From contig NZ_CAJPUX010000001.1 in assembly GCF_905397285.1 (NCBI RefSeq), positions 1,674,001 to 1,738,000 of the forward strand: a DNA stretch of 64,000 bases. The letters run 5' to 3'. This stretch comes from Cupriavidus plantarum. GTDB taxonomy: Bacteria; Pseudomonadota; Gammaproteobacteria; Burkholderiales; Burkholderiaceae. Each line of letters opens with the position of its first letter. Positions within the stretch are counted from its first letter, which is position 1. The notes under the pieces are model-generated. The model had not been told where the DNA came from, ran no database searches, and saw only the letters and a program-made list of their open reading frames with translations. The position numbers and the translations under genes are program-made. Positions 8,552-15,293 of the stretch are shown here, one piece after another.

Positions 8552-9478
8552 TCAATGCTCGAACCAGTCCAGCAGTATGGCATTGATCGATGCGAAGGAT
8601 TCGTACTGGACCCAATGGCCGGCCTCGGGCACGATCACCCCTTCGCGGCGCGGACGCCCATCGACGAGGCGCGCCAGCGCGCTGTCGGGATCGGCCGTGA
8701 CGTCATCCTCTCCCCATATCAGCAGCGAGGGGCCGCGGAACCGGTCCAGCGCCTCGGCGAGCCCGCCCGCGCGCGAGATATGCTTGCTGCGGAAGCGCGT
8801 ATGGCGGCAGGCATCGGTGTAGGCGAGCAACGCCAGCGCGTCGATGGCTTCCGGGTTGGAGATCATGAAGGCCTCGACGTTGTGGCGCATGGCCGCGGCC
8901 AGCGCCCCGGCATCGGGCGCCGCGCGCCAGTCGACAAGCGCGCGCTGCTGCCGGCGCGGCCCCGCATGGCCGCCGGGGCCGAGCAGCGCGAGGCGGCGCA
9001 CACGCGGTAATACGCTCGCCAGGTGCGCGGACGTCAGGCCGCCGAACGAGAAGCCGACCACGTCGATCGGACCCGGGTCTGGCAACTGCGCGTACCCGGC
9101 CGCGATGGCCGCGACGAGTTGCGAAAGTTCCGGCCCCGTCGGGTCGCCCGACTCGCCGTAGCCAGGCATGTCGGGCACCCAGACCGTATGGTGCGCGGCC
9201 AGTGCCTCGATATTGCGCACCCAGTGCAGCCAGTTGCCATGGCCGCCATGCACGAGCAGCACGGCCGGGCCTTCGCCGAACCGCCGCCATACCATCTGCG
9301 TGCCGTCGGCATCGGTGAGGAAATAGCGGGACTGCGACGCGAGCCGATCCACCACCGCCGCGGCTTCGGCGCCGCCGTCGATCGCACGGCCTTCCTCCGC
9401 GATGTTCGCGCGTACCGTCGAACTCCTGTCCGCCTGCGCTTCCGCCCGCTTTGCTGCCTCCTCCGAGGACACTCCCAT
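8552..9478 (-). CDS. Alpha/beta-fold hydrolase
   Basis: A 308-residue alpha/beta hydrolase. The oxyanion/HGG region is VLLVHGGHGNWLHWVRNI, the nucleophile elbow is GFSFGG (serine near residue 145), a late acid lies in LIWGEDDVTADP, and the catalytic His is in PEAGHWVQYE near the C-terminus. The first 50 residues are not conserved. The serine/acid/His triad looks complete. Family members cleave esters or C-C bonds of ring-fission products; here, in an operon with CoA-dependent genes, an ester, lactone or C-C hydrolase role is plausible but the substrate is unknown. Confidence 0.87.
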   Translation of the reverse strand: MGVSSEEAAKRAEAQADRSSTVRANIAEEGRAIDGGAEAAAVVDRLASQSRYFLTDADGTQMVWRRFGEGPAVLLVHGGHGNWLHWVRNIEALAAHHTVWVPDMPGYGESGDPTGPELSQLVAAIAAGYAQLPDPGPIDVVGFSFGGLTSAHLASVLPRVRRLALLGPGGHAGPRRQQRALVDWRAAPDAGALAAAMRHNVEAFMISNPEAIDALALLAYTDACRHTRFRSKHISRAGGLAEALDRFRGPSLLIWGEDDVTADPDSALARLVDGRPRREGVIVPEAGHWVQYESFASINAILLDWFEH

Positions 9479-9490
9479 TCGTCTGCTCCG

Positions 9491-11602
9491 CTATGCAACC
9501 ATGACCACGACACCGTCTGCCGCGCGCACGCCCTGGCCGGCGGGCAGCACGAAGACCGGATTGATTTCTGCTTCGACGAGGCGCGCGCCCAACGACGCCG
9601 CCATGTTCGAGAACGCGACAATAGCATCCGCCAGCGCTTCGATGTCGGCTTTTGGCCGGCCGCGATAGCCATCCAGCAGCGGCCACGTCTTCAACTCGCG
9701 AATCATCGCCGCGGCGGTCTCGCGTGACAAGCCGCCATTTTCGGGCAGTAACCGGATCGTCGTGTCCTGGAACAATTCGGCGGTCACGCCGCCCATGCCA
9801 AGCAGGATCGCGGTGCCCAGCGCGTCGCGGTGCGTGCCGAGGATGAGCTCGACGCCGGCCTGCACCATCTCCTGCACCAGGAAGCGCTCGGGCGCGCTGC
9901 CCGTGTGCCTGCGTACGTCCTCCCGCATGCGCGTCATGCGTTCGGGCAAGGCTTCCGGCGCGACGCCGACCGCGACGCCGCCCACGTCGCTCTTGTGGGT
10001 GATGGCGGAGGACAGGATCTTGAGGACGACGCGATCGCCGAACGACCTGGCCGCCGCGACGGCTTCCTCCGCCGTCGTCGCCACCGCTTCGCGTACGACG
10101 GGGACGCCGAAGCGCGAGAACAACTGCTTGGCCGCCGCCTCGTCGAGCGAGCCCGCGGGCACGTCACCGGTCTCCACCGCGGGCAATGCCGAAGCGGGTG
10201 TCTCGTGTACCGCGCTCAGGCGACTCGCCGCGAGCATCGCTTCGAACGCCACCGCGCAGCTCTCCGGGGCGCTGAACGCGGGCACGCCGCGCTGGTTGAG
10301 CACCGCGGCGACATGCGGCGCATGCGGGCTCACGTAGGCCAGCACGGGCTTGTCGCTCTCGGGCAGGCAGTCGTGGATCGCATCGGCCATGAGTTCCGGC
10401 ATCGCCAGCGCCGACGAGCCGACGATGATCGTCACCGCGTCGTAGCTCGGGCTCGCGAGCAGCGCGCGGATGGCGCCGCGCAGCAGGTCGGGCTGCAACC
10501 CTGCCAGCGTCACGTCGATCGGGTTGCGGTCGAGCGCGGCATGGTCGCCTTTCTGCAGCGCGCGCAGGCGTGCCGCGGTGTCCGCATCGGGCGCTGGCGT
10601 TTCGAAGCCCGAGACGCCGAGGGCATCGGAGACCAGCGTGCCAGCGCCGCCGGTGGACGTCAGCACCGCAACGCGATTGCCGCGCAGGGTACGCGCGGTG
10701 GCGAGCGCGGCGGGGATATCGATGAGGTCGGCGAACGTCTGCGCGCGGATCACGCCAACCTGTCTGAACAGCGCGTCGTACATGCGATCGGCCCCGGCCA
10801 TGGCGCCCGTATGCGATACCGCGGCCCGCGCGCCCGCTTCCGAGCGGCCGATCTTGAATGCAACCACGGGCTTGCCCGCGGCGGCCGCCTTGAGCGCGGC
10901 GGCGCGGAACTTCGCCGGATGGCGGACACTTTCCACGTATAGCGCGATGACGTGCGTGGCGGGATCGTCGGCGAGGTAGTCGACGAAGTCCGCGAGGTCG
11001 AGATCTACCTCGTTGCTCGTCGACACGAGCTTGGACAGACCGATACCGCGTGCGGCCGCGCGCGACAGCAGCGCGCCGAGGATGCCCCCGCTTTGCGAGA
11101 CGACGCCGATGTTCCCCGCGGGGAAGCCTTCCATTTCGAGCGCGCCGCTCGCGGAGAGCGGAATGCCGTCGGTCACGTTGACGAGGCCGATCGTGTTTGG
11201 CCCCAGCAGGCGCATGTTCCCTGCCGCTTCGAGCAGTTCGGCCTGTCTCCGGGCGCCGGTCTCGCCGGTCTCGGTGTACCCGCTGGCCAGTACGATGGCG
11301 GCCCCGGTGCCCCGCTGCGCCAGCTCGCGCACGGCCAGGTGCGCGCGCTCGGCCCCCAGCAGTACGATGCCGACGTCGGGGACTTCGGGCAGCGAGGCGA
11401 TATCCGCGTAGCAGCGGAGGCCGTCGATGGTTTCCACCTTTGGGTTCACCGGATAGATCGCGCCATCGAAGCCATGGCGGGTAAGGTACGAGACGGGCCG
11501 GCCGGCCGTCTTGGCCGGGTCGGCGGAGGCGCCGATCACGGCCACGCTGCGCGGGCGGACGAGGCGCGAGATGACGTTCGAGGTCATTGCTTGCGAGACC
11601 AT
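9491..11602 (-). CDS. Acyl-CoA synthetase, NDP-forming type (fused alpha/beta subunits)
   Basis: The 703-residue protein joins a CoA-binding Rossmann domain (SVAVIGASADPAKTAGRP near residue 18), a succinyl-CoA-ligase-like domain with the phosphorylated histidine in VSHTGAMAG, and a C-terminal ATP-grasp domain (from about 480, VVLKILSSAITHKSDVGGV). This is the arrangement of ADP-forming acetyl-CoA/acyl-CoA synthetases, which interconvert an acid plus CoA and ATP with acyl-CoA, ADP and phosphate. The acid is unknown. It follows the enoyl-CoA hydratase-like gene by 4 bases, so the two are likely coupled. The start at 11602 has AAGGGG upstream; 11587 is an alternative. Confidence 0.9.
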   Translation of the reverse strand: MVSQAMTSNVISRLVRPRSVAVIGASADPAKTAGRPVSYLTRHGFDGAIYPVNPKVETIDGLRCYADIASLPEVPDVGIVLLGAERAHLAVRELAQRGTGAAIVLASGYTETGETGARRQAELLEAAGNMRLLGPNTIGLVNVTDGIPLSASGALEMEGFPAGNIGVVSQSGGILGALLSRAAARGIGLSKLVSTSNEVDLDLADFVDYLADDPATHVIALYVESVRHPAKFRAAALKAAAAGKPVVAFKIGRSEAGARAAVSHTGAMAGADRMYDALFRQVGVIRAQTFADLIDIPAALATARTLRGNRVAVLTSTGGAGTLVSDALGVSGFETPAPDADTAARLRALQKGDHAALDRNPIDVTLAGLQPDLLRGAIRALLASPSYDAVTIIVGSSALAMPELMADAIHDCLPESDKPVLAYVSPHAPHVAAVLNQRGVPAFSAPESCAVAFEAMLAASRLSAVHETPASALPAVETGDVPAGSLDEAAAKQLFSRFGVPVVREAVATTAEEAVAAARSFGDRVVLKILSSAITHKSDVGGVAVGVAPEALPERMTRMREDVRRHTGSAPERFLVQEMVQAGVELILGTHRDALGTAILLGMGGVTAELFQDTTIRLLPENGGLSRETAAAMIRELKTWPLLDGYRGRPKADIEALADAIVAFSNMAASLGARLVEAEINPVFVLPAGQGVRAADGVVVMVA

Positions 11603-11606
11603 TGCC

Positions 11607-12416
11607 TTACCCCTTCGCCGCGGCCGCGGCAGCGGCCTTCAACAGAAACGCCTCGACCGAAGCCCGGTGCTCGGCACTCGTGTAGCAGATGCCCTGCGCC
11701 TGACTCCCCTGCCCGAACACCTGATCGGCGGTGAGTTCGAACGACTGGTTGAGGATCGTCTTGCCGAGCGCGAGCGCGGTGGCGGAACCCTGCGACAACT
11801 CGGCGGCCCACGCGACGGCTTCCTTCAGCAGCGTGTCGGCCGATGCGCTCAAACGGTCCGCGATACCGAGTTGCAACGCTTCCGCGGCATCGACCTTGCG
11901 CCCGCTGAAGATCAGTTCCTTGGCTTTCGACAGCCCCGTTCGCCGCGGCAGGAAATACATGCCGCCGCCATCGGGAATCAGGCCGCGATGGATATAGGAC
12001 CACGTGAAGCTGGCCGCCTCCGAGGCGATCACGAAGTCGCAGGCCATCGCCATATCGGCGCCAAGCCCGTTGGCCCCGCCATTCACCGCCGCGATCACGG
12101 GCTTGGGCATGTCATGCAGCAGCCCGACGGAATGATGCACGCGCTGCTGCCGCGTCCAGCCGTTGAAACCGACCTCGCCCGGCGGCGCGTCCATGCGCTT
12201 CTGCATGCCGGCGACGTCGCCACCCGCGCAGAAGCCCTTGCCGCTGCCCGTCAGCACCAGCGCACGAATCTTGCGATCCGCCGTGATGCGCTCGAGCGCA
12301 TGGATCAGCTCGGTGCGCATGTCGTCGCTGATGGCGTTGCGTTTTTCGGGGCGATTCAGGGTGAGGATGGCGATGCCGTCGTGTACGGCGAGCTGGATCA
12401 GGGTGTATTCGTTCAT
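11607..12416 (-). CDS. Enoyl-CoA hydratase/isomerase (crotonase) family protein
   Basis: A 269-residue crotonase-fold protein. The oxyanion-hole segments are visible as SGKGFCAGGDVAGM and AAVNGGANGLGADMAMACDF. The usual second catalytic Glu position reads IPDGGGMYFLPRRTG, with Asp, which argues for an isomerase or other crotonase activity rather than a classical hydratase. It stands between the Bug binding protein and the acyl-CoA synthetase in the same operon, so it probably processes the CoA ester made by that synthetase. Confidence 0.9.
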   Translation of the reverse strand: MNEYTLIQLAVHDGIAILTLNRPEKRNAISDDMRTELIHALERITADRKIRALVLTGSGKGFCAGGDVAGMQKRMDAPPGEVGFNGWTRQQRVHHSVGLLHDMPKPVIAAVNGGANGLGADMAMACDFVIASEAASFTWSYIHRGLIPDGGGMYFLPRRTGLSKAKELIFSGRKVDAAEALQLGIADRLSASADTLLKEAVAWAAELSQGSATALALGKTILNQSFELTADQVFGQGSQAQGICYTSAEHRASVEAFLLKAAAAAAAKG

Positions 12417-12465
12417 AGCGGTACGTGAGCTTGTCTCGGAAATATTCTGGTGTCAGGGGGTGAGG

Positions 12466-13455
12466 TCAATTCAGCGAAATGTGTGCGTCCTTGACGACCT
12501 TGCCCCAGCGCGCCTCTTCGCCACGCACATAGCGCGCAAAGTCCTCGGGCGTACCGGTAGCGATCGTCAGCCCCTCGGCCTCCGCGCGCTTGCGAAACGC
12601 CTCGGAATTGGCTGCCTTGGTCGCCGCCGCGTTGAGCTTCGCAATGACCGGTGCGGGCGTCCCCGCCGGCACGAACAGCCCGTACCAGCTCTCGGCGACA
12701 TAGCCCGGCACCCCGCTCTCGGCAATCGTCGGCACCTTCGCCAGATCCGCGCTCGTCGACCGGGCCGCGGTCGTCACACCGAGCGCGCGCAGCTTGCCGC
12801 CCTCCAGCAGATTGCCGACCGCCGACGCGGTGGCGAACATCAGGTCCACCTGACCGCCGAGCAGATCGGTGATCGCGGGGCCCGCGCCCTTGTACGGGAT
12901 ATGCGTGAGGTCGACCTTCGCGAGGCTCTTGAACAGTTCCCCCGCAAGATGTGCCGACGTGCCCGGCCCTTGCGAAGCAAAGGACAACTTGCCCGGCTGC
13001 TTCTTCGCGGCCTGAACCACGTCCTGCACGGTCTTGTACGGGCTCTCCGCCCGCACGACGAGCACGTTCGGGGAACGGCCCAGCATGACCACCGGCGCGA
13101 ATGCCTTGTCGGTGTCGTACGGGAGCTTCGGCTGCAGGCTTGGGTTGACCGCATGCGCGAACGTGGCGATGACGAGCGTGTAGCCATCGGGCGCGCTCTT
13201 GGCCACGTTGTCGGTGCCGATGATCGTGCCGCCGCCGGGCTTGTTATCGACGACCACTGGCTGGCCGAGCACCTGCGCCATGCCAAGGCTCACCGCGCGC
13301 GCCACGAGGTCCGTGCCGCCGCCGGGCGAGAACGGCACGACGAGCCGCAGCGGTTTGTCGGGGAAGGTGCCGGTGGCCGCAGGCGCGAACGACGCGGCCA
13401 GCATCAGGCAGGTGGCGAGCGCGGCGGAGGCCGCGCGGGCGGTGTAGGCATGCAT
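12466..13455 (-). CDS. Tripartite tricarboxylate transporter binding protein (Bug/TctC family)
   Basis: The 329-residue exported binding protein has a signal peptide ending at ASFAPAATG, followed by the family hallmark FPDKPLRLVVPFSPGGGTDLVAR. Further family segments are VVVDNKPGGGTIIG, SFASQGPGTSAHLAGELFKS and HIPYKGAGPAITDLLGGQVDLMF. Bug proteins capture carboxylates or related compounds in the periplasm. No TctA or TctB membrane gene is nearby, so it either borrows a remote transporter or serves sensing. It is the promoter-proximal gene of the operon ending with iclR. Confidence 0.95.
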   Translation of the reverse strand: MHAYTARAASAALATCLMLAASFAPAATGTFPDKPLRLVVPFSPGGGTDLVARAVSLGMAQVLGQPVVVDNKPGGGTIIGTDNVAKSAPDGYTLVIATFAHAVNPSLQPKLPYDTDKAFAPVVMLGRSPNVLVVRAESPYKTVQDVVQAAKKQPGKLSFASQGPGTSAHLAGELFKSLAKVDLTHIPYKGAGPAITDLLGGQVDLMFATASAVGNLLEGGKLRALGVTTAARSTSADLAKVPTIAESGVPGYVAESWYGLFVPAGTPAPVIAKLNAAATKAANSEAFRKRAEAEGLTIATGTPEDFARYVRGEEARWGKVVKDAHISLN

Positions 13456-13517
13456 TGAGGTGTCTCCTGTCGTTATGCGATCAGGGTAAGCAAATCGTGC
13501 TTTCGGGACACCCCATT

Positions 13518-13534
13518 AATTCCGTTTGATGGAA
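13518..13534. promoter_or_regulatory. Candidate IclR operator, TTCC-N7-GGAA palindrome (copy 1)
   Basis: AATTCCGTTTGATGGAA lies 63 bases upstream of the Bug gene start. On the opposite strand at 14723-14739 a second copy reads AATTCCGTATATTGGAA; 14 of 17 positions agree. The two copies sit upstream of the two transcription units of this catabolic region, which supports an operator shared by one regulator, most simply the IclR protein at 7739. Confidence 0.6.
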
Positions 13535-13622
13535 TCAATCGGTACGATGCGGACAAAAAAATAGGACGGCCGCGCGGGTTGCGCGCGGACGTCCCAAGGA
13601 GTGTTCGGGGAGAAAAAACGGC

Positions 13623-13676
13623 TCAGCGTCGCAGCCGAAAAAAGGGTTCAGCGTCGCAGTCGCAAAAAAGGGTTCA
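13623..13676. repeat. Three tandem copies of the 3' end of the dehydrogenase gene, including its stop codon
   Basis: The element TCAGCGTCGCAG plus an A6 tract recurs with starts at 13623, 13648 and 13674 (spacing 25 and 26 bases). The copy at 13674 holds the real stop codon (TCA on the plus strand) of the D-2-hydroxyacid dehydrogenase; the other two are downstream duplicates. On the minus strand each intervening unit carries a T6 run, so the array may contribute to transcription termination. Confidence 0.75.
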
Positions 13677-14651
13677 GCGTCGGAGCCGCGATAGCACCTC
13701 CGGATTGGCGAGGTTCGCCGGCATCCCGGCAAAGAAACTGTTGATATTGTCGAAGGCCCCGCCGAAATATGCCTCGTAGTTGTCGCGCTCGACAAAGCCG
13801 ATATGCGGGGTGCACAAGGCGTTGTCGAGCCTGAGCAACGGATCGTCCGCGCCGAGTATGGGCTCGCGCTCGAACGCATCGACCGCCGCAAATCCCGGCC
13901 GCCCCGCCCGCAGCGCCGTTACCAGCGCACCCGGCGCAACCAGTTCGGCACGACTCGTATTCACGAGCAACGCGCTCGGTTTCATGCGCGCGAGATCCCC
14001 CGCGCCGACGATGCCCTCGGTCTCACGATTGAGCCGGATATGCAGGCTCACGATGTCGCTCTCGGCAAAGAACGCGTCCCGCGACGGCGCCGCTTCGAAG
14101 CCATCGTTGCGCGCATCGGCAAGCGAGCCCTCGCGACCCCATACCCATACCTTCATGCCGAAGGCCTTGCCGAAGCCCGCCACCTGTTTGCCAATGCGGC
14201 CATAGCTCCAGACGCCGAGACGCTGGCCCCGCAGCTGCTGACCCAGGTGGCCCTGCCACTGTCCGCCGCGGAGGCGATTGACCTCGTTGACGAGGTAACG
14301 CCGGCTGGCCAGCATCAATGCCCACGTCAGCTCGGCCGTGGCCGCGCCCGAGCCGCTGCCTTCCGCGACCGCGATGCCCCGCTCGGTGCATGCGCGCAGG
14401 TCGACATGGCCAGCAACCTTGCCCGTCTGGCTAATCAGCCGCAGCCGCGGCAGGCGGTCCAGCAACGCGGCCGTGATGACCGTACGCTCGCGCGTCAGCA
14501 CGATGGCATCTGCATCGGCGAAGCGCGCCGCCAGCGCGTCTACGTCCCTGACGTTGTCGTGGAAGACGGTGACCTCATGATCGGCCAGCCGCGCGTAGCA
14601 GTCGAGGCCGCGGACGCAGTCCTGGTAATCGTCGGGAATAGCAATACGCAT
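13674..14651 (-). CDS. D-2-hydroxyacid dehydrogenase family protein
   Basis: The 325-residue NAD-dependent dehydrogenase begins MRIAIPDDYQDCVRGL. A longer frame reaches 14762 but the extra 37 residues are not family-like, so I start at 14651. The nucleotide-binding loop is LGVWSYGRIGKQVAGF near residue 145. The catalytic Arg is in LLVNTSRAELV, the Glu in DAFEREPILG, and the His in CTPHIGFVER. It interconverts a 2-hydroxyacid and a 2-oxoacid; the substrate is unknown. It is divergent from the iorA-like gene, with a candidate operator in the shared promoter region. Its stop codon lies in a small tandem repeat. Confidence 0.92.
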   Translation of the reverse strand: MRIAIPDDYQDCVRGLDCYARLADHEVTVFHDNVRDVDALAARFADADAIVLTRERTVITAALLDRLPRLRLISQTGKVAGHVDLRACTERGIAVAEGSGSGAATAELTWALMLASRRYLVNEVNRLRGGQWQGHLGQQLRGQRLGVWSYGRIGKQVAGFGKAFGMKVWVWGREGSLADARNDGFEAAPSRDAFFAESDIVSLHIRLNRETEGIVGAGDLARMKPSALLVNTSRAELVAPGALVTALRAGRPGFAAVDAFEREPILGADDPLLRLDNALCTPHIGFVERDNYEAYFGGAFDNINSFFAGMPANLANPEVLSRLRR

Positions 14652-14722
14652 GTGGTTGGCAGGCACCGCTGTTGTCGGGTGCGCACAGTGTAGGAAGAAA
14701 AAACCGGTCCGGCGGAAGAGAT

Positions 14723-14739
14723 TTCCAATATACGGAATT
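14723..14739. promoter_or_regulatory. Candidate IclR operator, TTCC-N7-GGAA palindrome (copy 2)
   Basis: The plus strand reads TTCCAATATACGGAATT; its complement AATTCCGTATATTGGAA matches the copy at 13518 in 14 of 17 positions. It lies in the 167-base divergent promoter region between the D-2-hydroxyacid dehydrogenase and the molybdenum hydroxylase pair, so one bound regulator could control both directions. Confidence 0.6.
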
Positions 14740-14818
14740 GAAACTATTCGGCGCGCGCGCATTGGCCTAGATTCGACTCTGCGCCCTCCCGCGCCATAAC
14801 GACAAGATGAGAGACCCC

Positions 14819-15292
14819 ATGCCCACGTACCAGTTGCAGGTCAACGGCAAGATGCAGACCGTTGACGTCGATAGCGATACGCCCCTGCTCTATGCGCTCC
14901 GCGACAACCTCGGCCTGCATGGCCCCAAATTCGGCTGCGGGCTCGGCCAATGCGGCGCGTGCACCGTGCTGTTCAACGGCACCGCGACACGGTCCTGCGT
15001 GCTGCCCATCGCCTCGGTCGGCAACGCGCGCATCACGACGCTGGAAGGCCTCGGCACGCCCGAGCAGCCGCATCCGGTGCAGAAGGCCTTTATCGATGAA
15101 CAGGCCGTACAGTGCGGCTACTGTATCAACGGCATGGTGATGACGTCGGTGGGGCTGCTGCAGCAGAACCCGAAGCCGTCGGAGGCGCAGATCCGCGATG
15201 CGCTGGCGGGCAACCTGTGCCGCTGCGGCACGCACGCGCGCATCATCCGCGCCGTCAAGCGCGCGTCGGGTAACCCGTCGAAGGAGGCCTGA
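14819..15292 (+). CDS. Molybdenum hydroxylase small subunit, two [2Fe-2S] clusters (IorA-like)
   Basis: The 157-residue protein matches the small subunit of isoquinoline 1-oxidoreductase-type enzymes. An N-terminal plant-type ferredoxin domain has cysteines in KFGCGLGQCGACTVL, with a fourth in TRSCVLP. The C-terminal all-helical domain has AVQCGYCINGMVM and GNLCRCGTHARI. All eight cluster ligands are present. It carries electrons from the molybdenum centre of the large subunit, whose gene starts 1 base after this stop codon. ATG 14819 gives the family-typical N-terminus MPTYQLQVNGK; ATG 14807 is an alternative. Confidence 0.93.
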   Translation: MPTYQLQVNGKMQTVDVDSDTPLLYALRDNLGLHGPKFGCGLGQCGACTVLFNGTATRSCVLPIASVGNARITTLEGLGTPEQPHPVQKAFIDEQAVQCGYCINGMVMTSVGLLQQNPKPSEAQIRDALAGNLCRCGTHARIIRAVKRASGNPSKEA

Positions 15293-15293
15293 C

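Noticed and set aside
13623..13676. Repeats of about 25 bases considered as a mini CRISPR.
   Set aside because: Units are contiguous without spacers and include the 3' end of the adjacent gene, so they are a local tandem duplication.
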